A stretch of 64,000 bases of DNA, taken from assembly GCA_017308515.1 (NCBI GenBank), contig JAFKEN010000005.1, forward strand, positions 186,001 to 250,000, given 5' to 3'. The notes under the pieces were generated by a model that saw nothing but the letters and a program-made list of their open reading frames with translations, did no database searches and was not told the DNA's origin. Below, one piece after another: positions 46,683 to 55,913 of this stretch. The position numbers were made by a program, and so were the translations under genes. Each line of letters begins with the position of its first letter. Within the stretch, counting starts at the first letter, position 1. Source of the DNA: Actinomycetales bacterium. GTDB lineage: Bacteria; Actinomycetota; Actinomycetes; Actinomycetales; Microbacteriaceae.

Positions 46683-47654
46683 ATGACGACGATGCGGGCC
46701 ATGACGATGCCCGCCGCCGGGGGGCCCGAGGTGCTCGCGGCGGCGGAGATCGCACGACCCGCGCGGGTCGCGGCGGAGGTGCTCGTGCGCGTGGTCGCCG
46801 CCGGGGTCAACCCGATCGACGCGAAGACCCGGGCGGGCCGCGGCGCCTACCCCGGGATCGCGAGCTTCCCCGCGGTGCTCGGCCTCGACTTCTCGGGCGT
46901 CGTCGTCGAGGCGCCGTACCAGAGCCACCCCCTGCAGCCGGGCACCGAGGTCTACGGCATGGTGCCGGTGCCGCGCATGAGCGGCGCCTACGCCGAGTAC
47001 CTGGCGGTGAGCGAGCTGCACGTCGTGCGCAAGCCGAGCATCCTCAGCCACGTCGAGGCCGCCGCCGTGCCGGTCGCGGCCCTGACCGCGTGGGGCATGG
47101 TGGTCGACCAGGCGCGCGCGCACGAGGGGCAGCGCATGCTCATCCACGCCGGCGCGGGCGGCGTCGGACACTTCGCCGTGCAGTTCGCCGCCTACTTCGG
47201 CGCGCACGTGATCGCCACGGGATCCGCGCGCAACGCCGAGTGGCTGCGCGAGCTGGGGGCGGCGGAAGTCATCGACTACACGGCCGAGCGCTTCGAGGAG
47301 GTGCTCGCCGAGCATCCGGTGGATGCCGTGATCGACCTGATCGGCAACGTGCACGACCAGACCGGCACTCGCTCGCTGCGGGCCCTGCGCCCGGGCGGGC
47401 TGCTCGTCAACGCGCCGAGCGGCAGCTGGCCCAAGCTCGACGCGGAGGCCGCCGAGGCGGGCGTTCGCGCCACCCGGTACCAGGTGAGCGCCTCGGGGGC
47501 GACCCTCGCGATCGTCTCGCGCCTGCTCGAGTCGGGCGACGTGAAGGTCTACGTCGACCGGGTCTTCGAACTCGGCGAGGCGGCCGAGGCGCACCGCGCG
47601 ATCGAGTCGGGGCACACCCGCGGCAAGATCGTGCTGCGCGTCGCGGAGAGCTGA
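46683..47654 (+). CDS. NADP-dependent quinone oxidoreductase-like protein
   Basis: 323 aa of the medium-chain dehydrogenase/reductase superfamily, quinone-oxidoreductase branch. GroES-like N-terminal domain with GVNPIDAKTRAGRGAY, then a Rossmann domain with IHAGAGGVGHFAVQFA. No zinc-ligand pattern is visible, so it is zinc-independent. It should reduce quinones or enones with NADPH. The ATG is preceded by GGGGAGGG. Convergent with the aldo/keto reductase gene. Confidence 0.88.
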   Translation: MTTMRAMTMPAAGGPEVLAAAEIARPARVAAEVLVRVVAAGVNPIDAKTRAGRGAYPGIASFPAVLGLDFSGVVVEAPYQSHPLQPGTEVYGMVPVPRMSGAYAEYLAVSELHVVRKPSILSHVEAAAVPVAALTAWGMVVDQARAHEGQRMLIHAGAGGVGHFAVQFAAYFGAHVIATGSARNAEWLRELGAAEVIDYTAERFEEVLAEHPVDAVIDLIGNVHDQTGTRSLRALRPGGLLVNAPSGSWPKLDAEAAEAGVRATRYQVSASGATLAIVSRLLESGDVKVYVDRVFELGEAAEAHRAIESGHTRGKIVLRVAES

Positions 47655-47715
47655 GCCGAGGCCCGAACGCCCGCCGCGCGGCGGCGCGGGCCCGGGGTCC
47701 GGCCCCGCGCCGGGG

Positions 47716-48546
47716 TCACATCTCCTCGTGCGTCTCCGGGTCGCCGTCGAACAGGCGCCCGTCGGGGCGGCCGAGGGCGGTGATCGCGGCGACCTCGTCG
47801 TCCGTGAGCGTCACCTCGAGCGAGGCGAGGTTCTCCGCCTGCCGCTCGGGCGAGGCCGACTTCGGGATCGCCACCGAGCCGATCGCGCGATGCCAGGCGA
47901 GCACGACCTGGGCCGGGGTCGCGCCGTGCGCCTCGGCCGCCGCGACGACCGGAGCGGACTGCTTGACGGGCGCGGCCTTGCCGAGGGGGCTCCACGCCTC
48001 GGTGACGATCCCCTTCTCGGCGTGGACCGCGCGCAGCTGCTCCTGCGGGAAGAACGGATGCAGCTCGACCTGGTTGACGACCGGCAGCACGCCGGTCTCG
48101 GTCTCGAGGCGCTCGAGGAACGAGGCCGTGAAGTTGGAGACGCCGATCGAGCGCACCTCCCCGCGGCGCTGCAGCTCGATCAGGCCCCGCCAGGCGTCGA
48201 CGTAGCGGTCGACGCTCGGGTTGGGCCAGTGGATCAGCACGAGGTCGACGACCTCCAGCCCGAGGGCCTCGCGCGAGCCGGTCACGGAGGCGATCGCCTC
48301 GTCGTAGCCGTGGTCACGGCCGGGGATCTTGGTGGTGACCGTGAGCTGCTCGCGCGGCACCCCGGATCGCCGGATCGCCTCCCCGACCTCCCGCTCGTTG
48401 CCGTAGTTGACCGCGGTGTCGATCAGGCGGTAGCCCAGCCTGATGGCCGAGGCGATCGCGTCGACCCCCTCCGCGTCGCGCAGCGGGTAGGTGCCGAAAC
48501 CGAGTTCGGGGAGCGTCGTGCCGTCGAGGAGGGGGAGGTCGCGCAT
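47716..48546 (-). CDS. Aldo/keto reductase
   Basis: 276 aa, a single-domain barrel. GFGTYPL, DTAVNYGNEREVG (catalytic Asp and Tyr), lysine in TTKIPG, histidine in VLIHWPNP, SIGVSNF, and the NADPH site IPKSASPERQAEN. It reduces aldehydes or ketones; the exact substrate is unknown. A poly-G stretch precedes the ATG at 48546. Confidence 0.9.
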   Translation of the reverse strand: MRDLPLLDGTTLPELGFGTYPLRDAEGVDAIASAIRLGYRLIDTAVNYGNEREVGEAIRRSGVPREQLTVTTKIPGRDHGYDEAIASVTGSREALGLEVVDLVLIHWPNPSVDRYVDAWRGLIELQRRGEVRSIGVSNFTASFLERLETETGVLPVVNQVELHPFFPQEQLRAVHAEKGIVTEAWSPLGKAAPVKQSAPVVAAAEAHGATPAQVVLAWHRAIGSVAIPKSASPERQAENLASLEVTLTDDEVAAITALGRPDGRLFDGDPETHEEM

Positions 48547-48695
48547 CCCCCCATCCTCGCGGACGGCGCGCGGGCGTGCTCGGTCGTCCGCCGGGAAGGC
48601 CGCGACCGAACGGCGCCGCGGCCACCGGTTGCGAGCTGCGGACGATCTGCTGCGCGCGGATCCGTCGTCGAATCGACGCTCGGCGAAGGTTTTCG

Positions 48696-48740
48696 TTGCG
48701 CGCCCGCGCGGTGCCTGCTTTGATCGGCTCACAGGCAGGC
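48696..48740 (+). promoter_or_regulatory. Promoter and inverted repeat of the polyamine-type operon
   Basis: -35 TTGCGC (48696-48701), a 17-nt spacer and -10 TTTGAT (48719-48724). GCCTGC (48713-48718) and GCAGGC (48735-48740) form an inverted repeat flanking the -10 box and may be an operator for an unseen regulator. Confidence 0.5.
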
Positions 48741-48758
48741 TCTGCGGGAGGTCGATCG

Positions 48759-49811
48759 ATGCAGGACACGACCTCGAGTGGTGCGCCCGACCGTCACGGC
48801 GCCGTCGACCTGCTCGGGGTCTCGCGCCGATTCGGCGACACTCTCGCCGTCGACGCGCTCGAGCTGCACGTCGAGCCCGGCGAGTTCCTCTCGTTGCTCG
48901 GACCCTCCGGGTGCGGCAAGACCACGACGCTGCGCCTCATCGCCGGCTTCGAGCAGCCGGACGCCGGCGAGGTGCGCATCTCCGGCCGGCCGGTCACCGG
49001 CCTGCCGCCGTACCGGCGCGACGTCAACACCGTGTTCCAGGCCTACGCGCTGTTCCCGCACCTGAGCGTCGCCGAGAACGTCGCCTACGGTCTTCAGCAG
49101 AAGCGCGTCGGCCGCACCGAGGTGCGCGAGCGGGTCGCCGACGCCCTGTCGATGGTGCAGATGCGCGAGCACGCGGATCGCAAGCCCACGAAGCTCTCGG
49201 GCGGCCAGCAGCAGCGGGTCGCCCTCGCGCGCGCTCTCGTCAACCGCCCGAGCGTGCTGCTGCTCGACGAGCCGCTCGGCGCGCTCGACCGGCAGCTGCG
49301 CGAGGAGATGCAGCTCGAGCTCAAGCTGCTGCAGGAGCGGCTGGGCACGACCTTCGTGTTCGTCACCCACGACCAGGGCGAGGCGCTCGCGATGAGCGAC
49401 CGGGTCGCCGTCATGCGCGCCGGGCGCATCGAGCAGCTGGATGCGCCGCGCGCCATCTACGACGCCCCCGCCTCCGCGTACGTGGCGGCCTTCGTCGGCC
49501 AGCAGAACTTCCTCGACGCGCACACCGCGATCCGCCCCGAGGCGATCGCGATCGGCGCGGATCCGATGCCGGGCGAGAAGGCCGCGGGCACGGTGCTCGC
49601 GATCGCGCACCTCGGCGAGGTGACGCAGTTCCTCGTGGGGCTCGCCGACGACCGGCGCCTGCTCGTGCGGCGCCCGAGCCGCGACGCGCCGGAGCTGGGC
49701 CTCGGCCGCGCGGTGCACTGCGCGTGGGACGAGGCCGACCTGCTGCACTTCGCCGACGGCGCCGGCGCCGCGATACCCGCTCCCCTGCTCGACACCGCCA
49801 CCGCCCCCTGA
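48759..49811 (+). CDS. potA: Polyamine-type ABC importer ATPase
   Basis: 350 aa. ATPase domain with Walker A GPSGCGKTT, signature LSGGQQQRVALARAL, Walker B LLLDEPLGALD and H-loop VTHDQGEA, then a C-terminal TOBE-type regulatory domain (from about residue 245). FFPHLSVAENVAYGL-like sequence (LFPHLSVAENVAYGL) is typical of PotA. It drives the PotB-PotC channel encoded downstream. The ATG has GGGAGG upstream. First gene of a seven-gene operon; a C-rich 76-nt gap separates it from potD. Confidence 0.92.
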   Translation: MQDTTSSGAPDRHGAVDLLGVSRRFGDTLAVDALELHVEPGEFLSLLGPSGCGKTTTLRLIAGFEQPDAGEVRISGRPVTGLPPYRRDVNTVFQAYALFPHLSVAENVAYGLQQKRVGRTEVRERVADALSMVQMREHADRKPTKLSGGQQQRVALARALVNRPSVLLLDEPLGALDRQLREEMQLELKLLQERLGTTFVFVTHDQGEALAMSDRVAVMRAGRIEQLDAPRAIYDAPASAYVAAFVGQQNFLDAHTAIRPEAIAIGADPMPGEKAAGTVLAIAHLGEVTQFLVGLADDRRLLVRRPSRDAPELGLGRAVHCAWDEADLLHFADGAGAAIPAPLLDTATAP

Positions 49812-49887
49812 CCGACCGAGACCCGCCGAGACCCCTGAGACCCCGCACCGACACACCCCGACCGACCGCGACCAGCTGGAGACCCTC

Positions 49888-51057
49888 ATGACCGACGAAC
49901 CCCGCCTGCGCATCCTGTCCAGCCGAGCCGCCGCGCCCTACCTGCGCGCGCAGCTGACCCGCCGCGGCTTCCTCGGCGTCTCCGTCGGAGCGGCGAGCGC
50001 CGCCGCCCTCGCGGCCTGCGCGCCGACCGGGTCGAGCCCCGAGCTCGACGGCACGGTCGAGTCGGCGCTGTCGATCTACACCTGGGCCGACTACGAGGCG
50101 CCCGACGTGATCCAGGCCTTCCAGGACGCGAACGGCACCACGATCACGTTGGACTCGTTCAACTCGAACGAGGAGATGATCGCCAAGCTCGCCGCCGCGA
50201 AGGGCACCGCGGGCTACGACATCGTCGTGCCGACCGGCCCGTTCATCCCCGGCATGGTCGAGAACGGGCTGCTCATGAAGCTCGACATGGACCTGATCCC
50301 CAACTTCGCGAACCTCGACCCGCAGTTCGCGAGCCAGGTCTGGGATCCCGACAACGAGTACTCGATCTGCAAGGACTGGGGCACGACCGGCTTCGTCTAC
50401 GACACCACCGTCATCACGCGCGACCTCGCCACCTGGGACGACTTCCTCGACGCCGCCCAGAACGAGGCCAGCGGCAAGATGAGCATGCTCGACGACCCCG
50501 CCGAGATCACCGGACCCTACTTCTGGTCACACGGCATCGACTGGAACACGACCGACGAGGGCGAGCTCGACGCCGCCGAGAATTGGGCCGTCGAGGAGCT
50601 GGCCCCGCACATCGCCGCGTTCGACTCCTACCCGGGCGGCGGGGGCATCCCGCAGAGCCTCTACGTGCTCATGCAGGTCTGGAACGGCGACGCCCGCTTC
50701 GGGATCATGTCGAGCGAGGAGCCCGACAAGTGGAAGTGGGTGCTCGGCTCGCCCGCGACCGAGCTCTGGATGGACACCTACGCCATCCCGACCGGCGCCC
50801 CGCACCCCAACGCCGCGCACGCCTTCATCAACGCCGTGCTCGACCCCGACAACTCGCTGCTCGAACTCGACTGGAACGGCTACAACACCGGGGTCGCCGA
50901 CATCGAGCAGGCCGCGGCCGACGAGGGCCTCGAGCTGCTCGACATGGTCTTCTTCACCCCCGAGCAGGTCGCGACCATGCAGACCGGTGTCGTGACCGAC
51001 GCGCAGCAGCGCATCGTCGACATCTACAACAAGGTCAAGGCCGCCGCCGGGCAGTGA
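49888..51057 (+). CDS. potD: Polyamine-type ABC solute-binding protein
   Basis: 389 aa. A twin-arginine signal TRRGFLGVSVG lies near residue 25, followed by a lipobox-like LAAC, so it is probably exported folded and lipidated. The mature part starts LSIYTWADYEAPDVIQAFQ, as in PotD/PotF proteins. KLAAAKGTAGYDIVVPTG and the late TYAIPTGAPHPNAAHAFINAVL are also typical. It should bind a polyamine or related cationic amine. Its stop overlaps the potB GTG (GTGA). Confidence 0.92.
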   Translation: MTDEPRLRILSSRAAAPYLRAQLTRRGFLGVSVGAASAAALAACAPTGSSPELDGTVESALSIYTWADYEAPDVIQAFQDANGTTITLDSFNSNEEMIAKLAAAKGTAGYDIVVPTGPFIPGMVENGLLMKLDMDLIPNFANLDPQFASQVWDPDNEYSICKDWGTTGFVYDTTVITRDLATWDDFLDAAQNEASGKMSMLDDPAEITGPYFWSHGIDWNTTDEGELDAAENWAVEELAPHIAAFDSYPGGGGIPQSLYVLMQVWNGDARFGIMSSEEPDKWKWVLGSPATELWMDTYAIPTGAPHPNAAHAFINAVLDPDNSLLELDWNGYNTGVADIEQAAADEGLELLDMVFFTPEQVATMQTGVVTDAQQRIVDIYNKVKAAAGQ

Positions 51058-51938
51058 GAGCGCGCCCCGGGTTCCTGCTGGCGCTGCCGGCCTGGCTGTG
51101 GCTGGTGGTGTTCTTCGTCGTGCCCGTGCTGCAGGTGGTGTGGTTCAGCTTCGGCCGCAAGCCCGGCATCTTCGGCACGCACGACAACTCGGTGCTCACC
51201 CTCGACCGCTACGCCGAGGCGCTCGACCCGACCTTCGGCACGGTGTTCCTCAACACCCTCTGGATCGGCGTCGCCGGCACCGCGCTGTGCGCGCTCATCG
51301 GCATCCCCACCGCGTACTGGATGGCGGTGAAGGCGAAGCCGCAGTGGCGCGGGCTGCTGATCGCGCTCGTGATGATCCCGTACTGGACCAACTTCCTCGT
51401 CCGCACGATCGGCTGGCAGGTGGTGCTCGCGCCGGAGGGGTGGCTCTCCACCGCGCTCGGTGCGCTCGGGATCCTCGACGGACCGCTCGAGGTGCTCAAC
51501 ACCCGCGGGGCGGTGCTCTTCGGGGTGGTCTACAACTACCTGCCGCTCATGATCCTGCCCGCCTTCGTGGCGTTCGACCGGGTCGACCCGACGCTGCGCG
51601 AGGCGAGCCGCGACCTCGGGGCGGGGCGCTGGCGCACCCTGTTCCGGGTGACCCTGCCGCTCGCGGCGCCGGGGCTGTTCGCGGCGGTGATCCTGGTGTT
51701 CATCCCGCTCATGGGCGACTACATCACCCCCTCCGTGCTCGGCGGCGCGGCGGGCAGCATGGTCGCCCAGCTCGTCGCCGTGCAGTTCCAGGCGGGGCAG
51801 AACTGGGCGCTCGGATCGGCGATCGCCGTGATCCTGATCCTCGCGATCGTCGCGACCGCGGCCCTCGGCTACGCGCTCTTCCGGCTCGTGGCGCTGCCGT
51901 TCGCGGCGGCGCGCCGGGTGAAGCTGGGGGCGCCGTGA
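51054..51938 (+). CDS. potB: Polyamine-type ABC permease
   Basis: 294 aa with six helices and the EAA loop REASRDLGAGRWRTLFRVTLPL. IPYWTNFLVRTIGW is a PotB-family hallmark. The GTG start overlaps the potD stop and the gene's own stop overlaps the potC GTG, so the genes are translationally coupled. Confidence 0.92.
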   Translation: MRARPGFLLALPAWLWLVVFFVVPVLQVVWFSFGRKPGIFGTHDNSVLTLDRYAEALDPTFGTVFLNTLWIGVAGTALCALIGIPTAYWMAVKAKPQWRGLLIALVMIPYWTNFLVRTIGWQVVLAPEGWLSTALGALGILDGPLEVLNTRGAVLFGVVYNYLPLMILPAFVAFDRVDPTLREASRDLGAGRWRTLFRVTLPLAAPGLFAAVILVFIPLMGDYITPSVLGGAAGSMVAQLVAVQFQAGQNWALGSAIAVILILAIVATAALGYALFRLVALPFAAARRVKLGAP

Positions 51939-52795
51939 ACCGCCGCGCTCCCCTGCTCACCCGCTCGCCCGTCGACCTCGTGCTGACGATCATCGCGATC
52001 GTCGTCGTCGCGTTCCTGTTCGTGCCGATCGTCGTGATCGTGATCCACTCCTTCAACGCGGGTCGGCTGCTGATCGCGTGGCAGGGCTTCAGCTTCGACC
52101 CCTACGTCGTCATGCTGCAGAAGCCGGCGATCCGCTCGGCCGTCGGGGTGTCGCTGCTCACCGGCGTGATCGCCGCGGTGCTCGCGACCCTCGCCGGCAC
52201 CCTCGCCGGGATCGCCCTCGCGCGCAGGCCCGGCCGGTGGGCCGCCTGGTTCCTGATCACCCTGCTGCTCGTCTCGGTGACGCCCGAGATCGTCGACGCG
52301 ATCGCGCTGCTGCCGTGGCTCGTGACCCTCGGCATCGACTGGCAGATGCCGGTGTTCAACAACGGCATCGTGCGGCTCGTGATCGGCCACTCGCTGTTCT
52401 CGATCGCGATCGTGTCGTTCATCGTGCGCTCGCGCCTGGTCGGCATCGAGAGCCAGCTCGAGGAGGCCTCGGCGGATCTGTACGCCACCCCGGCGCGCAC
52501 CTTCCGCCGCATCACCCTGCCGCTCGCGATGCCGGCCGTGCTGACGGGCGGGCTGCTCTCGTTCACGCTGAGCCTCGACAACACGATCGTCTCCTCCTTC
52601 GTCGCGGTCTCGGGATCGACGACCTGGCCGGTCTACATCTGGGGCGCCCTGCGCGGCGGGCTCAAACCCGAGGTCGCCGCCGTGTCGACGGTCATGTTCG
52701 TGCTGACCCTGCTCGTGCTCGCCCTCGTCGCGCTCGTGCTGCGCCGCTCGGGCGACTCGGCCGCCTCGATCGCGCGCACCCTCGCGGCCGGCTGA
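51935..52795 (+). CDS. potC: Polyamine-type ABC permease
   Basis: 286 aa, six helices. EEASADLYATPARTFRRITLPL is the EAA loop and FTLSLDNTIVSSFVAVSG a PotC-type segment. It partners PotB. The 56-nt gap to the amidohydrolase is C-rich and ends in an AGGAGG Shine-Dalgarno. Confidence 0.92.
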   Translation: MNRRAPLLTRSPVDLVLTIIAIVVVAFLFVPIVVIVIHSFNAGRLLIAWQGFSFDPYVVMLQKPAIRSAVGVSLLTGVIAAVLATLAGTLAGIALARRPGRWAAWFLITLLLVSVTPEIVDAIALLPWLVTLGIDWQMPVFNNGIVRLVIGHSLFSIAIVSFIVRSRLVGIESQLEEASADLYATPARTFRRITLPLAMPAVLTGGLLSFTLSLDNTIVSSFVAVSGSTTWPVYIWGALRGGLKPEVAAVSTVMFVLTLLVLALVALVLRRSGDSAASIARTLAAG

Positions 52796-52851
52796 CCCCC
52801 GGCGCCGCCCCGACCCCCGCGCACCCCGACCACCCGCTCCCAGGAGGACCG

Positions 52852-54498
52852 ATGACCGACCACGCCGACCTGCTGTTCCGAGGGGGCCCGGTCTTCCGCG
52901 CGGATCCCGCCCGCACCCGCGCGAGCGCCGTCGCGGTGCGCGGCGAGCGCATCCTCGCCGTCGGGGCCGACCTCGACGAACTGGTCGGGCCGCGCACGGA
53001 GGTCGTCGAGCTCGCCGGGCGGATGCTGCTGCCCGGATTCCAGGACTCCCACGTGCACCCCGTGCAGGGCGGGCTCGAGCTCGGGCGCTGCTGGCTGGGC
53101 GAGGCGGCGGGCGCCGCGGGGTGTCTCGACGTGATCCGCGCTTATCGCGAGGAGCACCCCGAGGTCGACTGGCTGCTGGGCGGCGGCTGGAGCATGTCCG
53201 ACTTCCCCGGCGGCACGCCGACGGCGGCGATGCTCGACACCGTCACGGGCGACCTGCCCGCGTTCCTGCCCAACCGGGACGGCCACGGCGCCTGGGTCAA
53301 CTCGGCCGCGCTGCGCCGGGCCGGGATCACCCGCGACACCCCCGATCCGGCCGACGGCCGCATCGAGCGCCTGCCCGACGGATCCCCCTCGGGCACCCTG
53401 CACGAGGGCGCCATGCGCCTCGTCGAAGACCACGTGCCCGACCCGACGCCCGAGGAGATGCGCCAGGGCCTGCTGACCGGGCAGGCCTACCTGCACGGGC
53501 TCGGGATCACCGGCTGGCAGGACGCGATCATCGGCCCGTTCAGCTCGCTGCCCGACCCCGGCCCGACCTACGCGGCCGCGGCCGCCGACGGATCGCTCAC
53601 CGGTCGCGTGGTCGGCGCGCTGTGGTGGGATCGCGAGCGCGGCCTCGAGCAGATCCCCGAGCTCGTGGAACGCCGCGCGGCCCTCACCGGCGGCCGGTTC
53701 CGCGCGACGAGCATCAAGATCATGCAGGACGGCGTGGCCGAGAACTTCACCGCCGCGATGCTGACGCCCTACCTCGACGGCCACGCGCATCCGACCGGCA
53801 ACGCGGGCATCTCCTTCGTCGAGCCGACTCTGCTCAAGGAGGCGGTCACGCGGCTGGTCGAGCTCGACTTCCAGGTGCACTTCCACGCGATCGGCGACCG
53901 CGCGGTGCGCGAGTGCCTCGACGCCGTCGAGGCGGCGCGCGCCGTGCACGGGCCGGACGATCTGCGGCACCACATCGCGCACATCCAGGTGATCCACCCC
54001 GACGACGTGCCGCGCTTCCGGCAGCTCCAGGTGGCGGCGAACATGCAGGCGCTGTGGGCGTGCATGGAGCCGCAGATGGCCGAGCTGACGATCCCGTTCC
54101 TGGGCGACGAGCGCGCGGCCTGGCAGTACCCCTTCGGCGACCTGCTGCGCACCGGGGCCACGCTCGTGATGGGCAGCGACTGGTCGGTGTCGACGCCCGA
54201 CCCGCTCGCCGCGATCCACGTCGCGGTCAACCGCGCGGCCCCGCCCGAGGAGGTCGAGATGGAGGCGGGCCCGTTCCTGCCCGACCAGGCCCTCGACCTC
54301 GGCACCTGCCTCGCGGCGTACACGGCCGGCTCGGCCTGGGTGAACCACCACGACGAGACCGGCACGATCGCGCCCGGGATGCTCGCCGACCTCGCCCTGC
54401 TCGACCGCGACCCCTTCGCCCACCCGGCCGAGGAGATCGCGCACACCCGGCCGGTCGCGACCTGGGTCGGCGGGGAGCGGGTCTGGGGCGAGCCGTGA
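52852..54498 (+). CDS. YtcJ-type amidohydrolase (family 3)
   Basis: 548 aa. Metal-dependent amidohydrolase family 3: FQDSHVHPVQGG (HxH ligands), VHFHAIGDRAV, HHIAHIQVI and GSDWSVSTPDPL (Asp ligand). No signal peptide. The family hydrolyses amide or related C-N bonds, usually with zinc. In this operon it may cleave an acylated amine after import; the substrate is not known. The ATG follows an AGGAGG, and its stop overlaps the next GTG (GTGA). Confidence 0.88.
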   Translation: MTDHADLLFRGGPVFRADPARTRASAVAVRGERILAVGADLDELVGPRTEVVELAGRMLLPGFQDSHVHPVQGGLELGRCWLGEAAGAAGCLDVIRAYREEHPEVDWLLGGGWSMSDFPGGTPTAAMLDTVTGDLPAFLPNRDGHGAWVNSAALRRAGITRDTPDPADGRIERLPDGSPSGTLHEGAMRLVEDHVPDPTPEEMRQGLLTGQAYLHGLGITGWQDAIIGPFSSLPDPGPTYAAAAADGSLTGRVVGALWWDRERGLEQIPELVERRAALTGGRFRATSIKIMQDGVAENFTAAMLTPYLDGHAHPTGNAGISFVEPTLLKEAVTRLVELDFQVHFHAIGDRAVRECLDAVEAARAVHGPDDLRHHIAHIQVIHPDDVPRFRQLQVAANMQALWACMEPQMAELTIPFLGDERAAWQYPFGDLLRTGATLVMGSDWSVSTPDPLAAIHVAVNRAAPPEEVEMEAGPFLPDQALDLGTCLAAYTAGSAWVNHHDETGTIAPGMLADLALLDRDPFAHPAEEIAHTRPVATWVGGERVWGEP

Positions 54499-55913
54499 GC
54501 TCGACCGTCTGGGAGCGGCGGGCGCCGAGCGCCGCCGCGATCGACGCCGCGCTCGCGCCGAGCGAGCCCCGGGTGTTCTGGCTCGACGACGTCGACCGGC
54601 CCGAGCGGCCCGCGCTGCGCGGCGACCGGGAGGCCGACCTCGTCATCGTCGGCGGCGGGTACACCGGACTGTGGAGCGCCGTGCGCGCGAAGCGACGCGA
54701 TCCGGAGCGCCGCGTGATCCTGCTCGAGGCGGCGCGGATCGGCTGGGCCGCCTCCGGTCGCAACGGCGGCTTCGTCGAGGCGAGCCTCACCCACGGCGAG
54801 GAGAACGGCCGCCGGCGCTGGCCCGAGGAGTACGAGCAGCTCGAGCGGCTCGGCCTCGAGAACCTCGCCGGTTTCGAGCGCGACCTCGACGAGCTCGGCG
54901 TGGACGCCGACTTCGCACGCGCCGGTTCGCTCGACCTGGCGGTCGAGGAGCACCAGCTCGCGTGGCTCGACGAGGCGGCCGAGGATCCGCGGCTGCAGCG
55001 GCTCGACGCGGCCGCGACCCGCGCGCTCGTGGACTCGCCCATCGCGCTCGGGGGGCTGCGGCATCCCGGGGCGGAGGTCGCCCTCGTGCACCCCGGCAAG
55101 CTCGCGCTCGGACTCGCGGCGGCGGCCGAGCGGCTCGGCGTGGAGGTTCTCGAGAACAGCCGGGTGCGCCGCGTCGAGAATGACGGCGCCGGGGTGCGGG
55201 TGCGCACCGCGGAGGGATCGGTGCGCGCCGAACGCGCGCTGCTGGCGACCAACGTGTTCCCCGCCCTGCTCGCGCGCGCTCGGCTGATGACGGTGCCGGT
55301 CTACGACTACGTGCTGATGACCGAACCGCTCGACGCGGCGCAGCGCGCCGCGATCGGCTGGGCGGGTCGCGAGGGGCTCGCCGATCTGGCCAACCAGTTC
55401 CACTACTCCCAGATCACGCCCGAGGGGCGGATCCTGTTCGGCGGCTACGACGCGGTCTACCACCCGGGCGGCCGCGTGCGCGCTCGCTACGAGGAGCGCC
55501 CCGCGAGCCACCGCCGGCTCGCCTCCCACCTGCTGACCCTGCTGCCGCAGCTCGAGGGGGTGCGGATCACGCACCGCTGGGCGGGCGCGATCGACACCTC
55601 GACCCGCTTCTGCGCCTTCTTCGGCCGGGCTCGCGGCGGCCGGGTGAGCTACGCCGCCGGGTTCACCGGGCTCGGCGTCGGAGCGTCGCGCTTCGCCGCC
55701 GAGGTGATGCTCGACCTGGCCGACGGTTCCTCGACGGAGCGCACCGAGCTGCGCATGGTGCGCGAGCGGCCCCTGCCGTTCCCGCCCGAGCCGGCCGCGA
55801 GCCTCGGGATCCAGGCGACGCGGTGGTCGCTCGACCGCGCCGACCACGCCGGCGGGCGGCGGAACCTGCTGCTGCGCGGGCTCGACGCGGTCGGCCTGGG
55901 GTTCGACTCGTGA
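54495..55913 (+). CDS. puuB: FAD-dependent amine oxidase (PuuB-like)
   Basis: 472 aa of the DAO / glycine-oxidase fold. FAD motif VIVGGGYTGLWSA (about residues 50-62), the GWAASGRNGGFVEASLTHG segment found in gamma-glutamylputrescine oxidases, and a C-terminal GFTGLGVGASRFAAE. By family it oxidises a primary or secondary amine, giving an aldehyde, ammonia and H2O2. The neighbouring polyamine-type importer supports an amine substrate, but no gamma-glutamylputrescine synthetase is in the window. GTGA overlaps on both sides. Confidence 0.85.
   Translation: MSSTVWERRAPSAAAIDAALAPSEPRVFWLDDVDRPERPALRGDREADLVIVGGGYTGLWSAVRAKRRDPERRVILLEAARIGWAASGRNGGFVEASLTHGEENGRRRWPEEYEQLERLGLENLAGFERDLDELGVDADFARAGSLDLAVEEHQLAWLDEAAEDPRLQRLDAAATRALVDSPIALGGLRHPGAEVALVHPGKLALGLAAAAERLGVEVLENSRVRRVENDGAGVRVRTAEGSVRAERALLATNVFPALLARARLMTVPVYDYVLMTEPLDAAQRAAIGWAGREGLADLANQFHYSQITPEGRILFGGYDAVYHPGGRVRARYEERPASHRRLASHLLTLLPQLEGVRITHRWAGAIDTSTRFCAFFGRARGGRVSYAAGFTGLGVGASRFAAEVMLDLADGSSTERTELRMVRERPLPFPPEPAASLGIQATRWSLDRADHAGGRRNLLLRGLDAVGLGFDS

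Noticed and set aside
47678-47717. GC-rich hairpins between the oxidoreductase and aldo/keto reductase genes
   Set aside because: Several alternative short stems compete with one another in this gap and none has a T run, so no single terminator could be supported.
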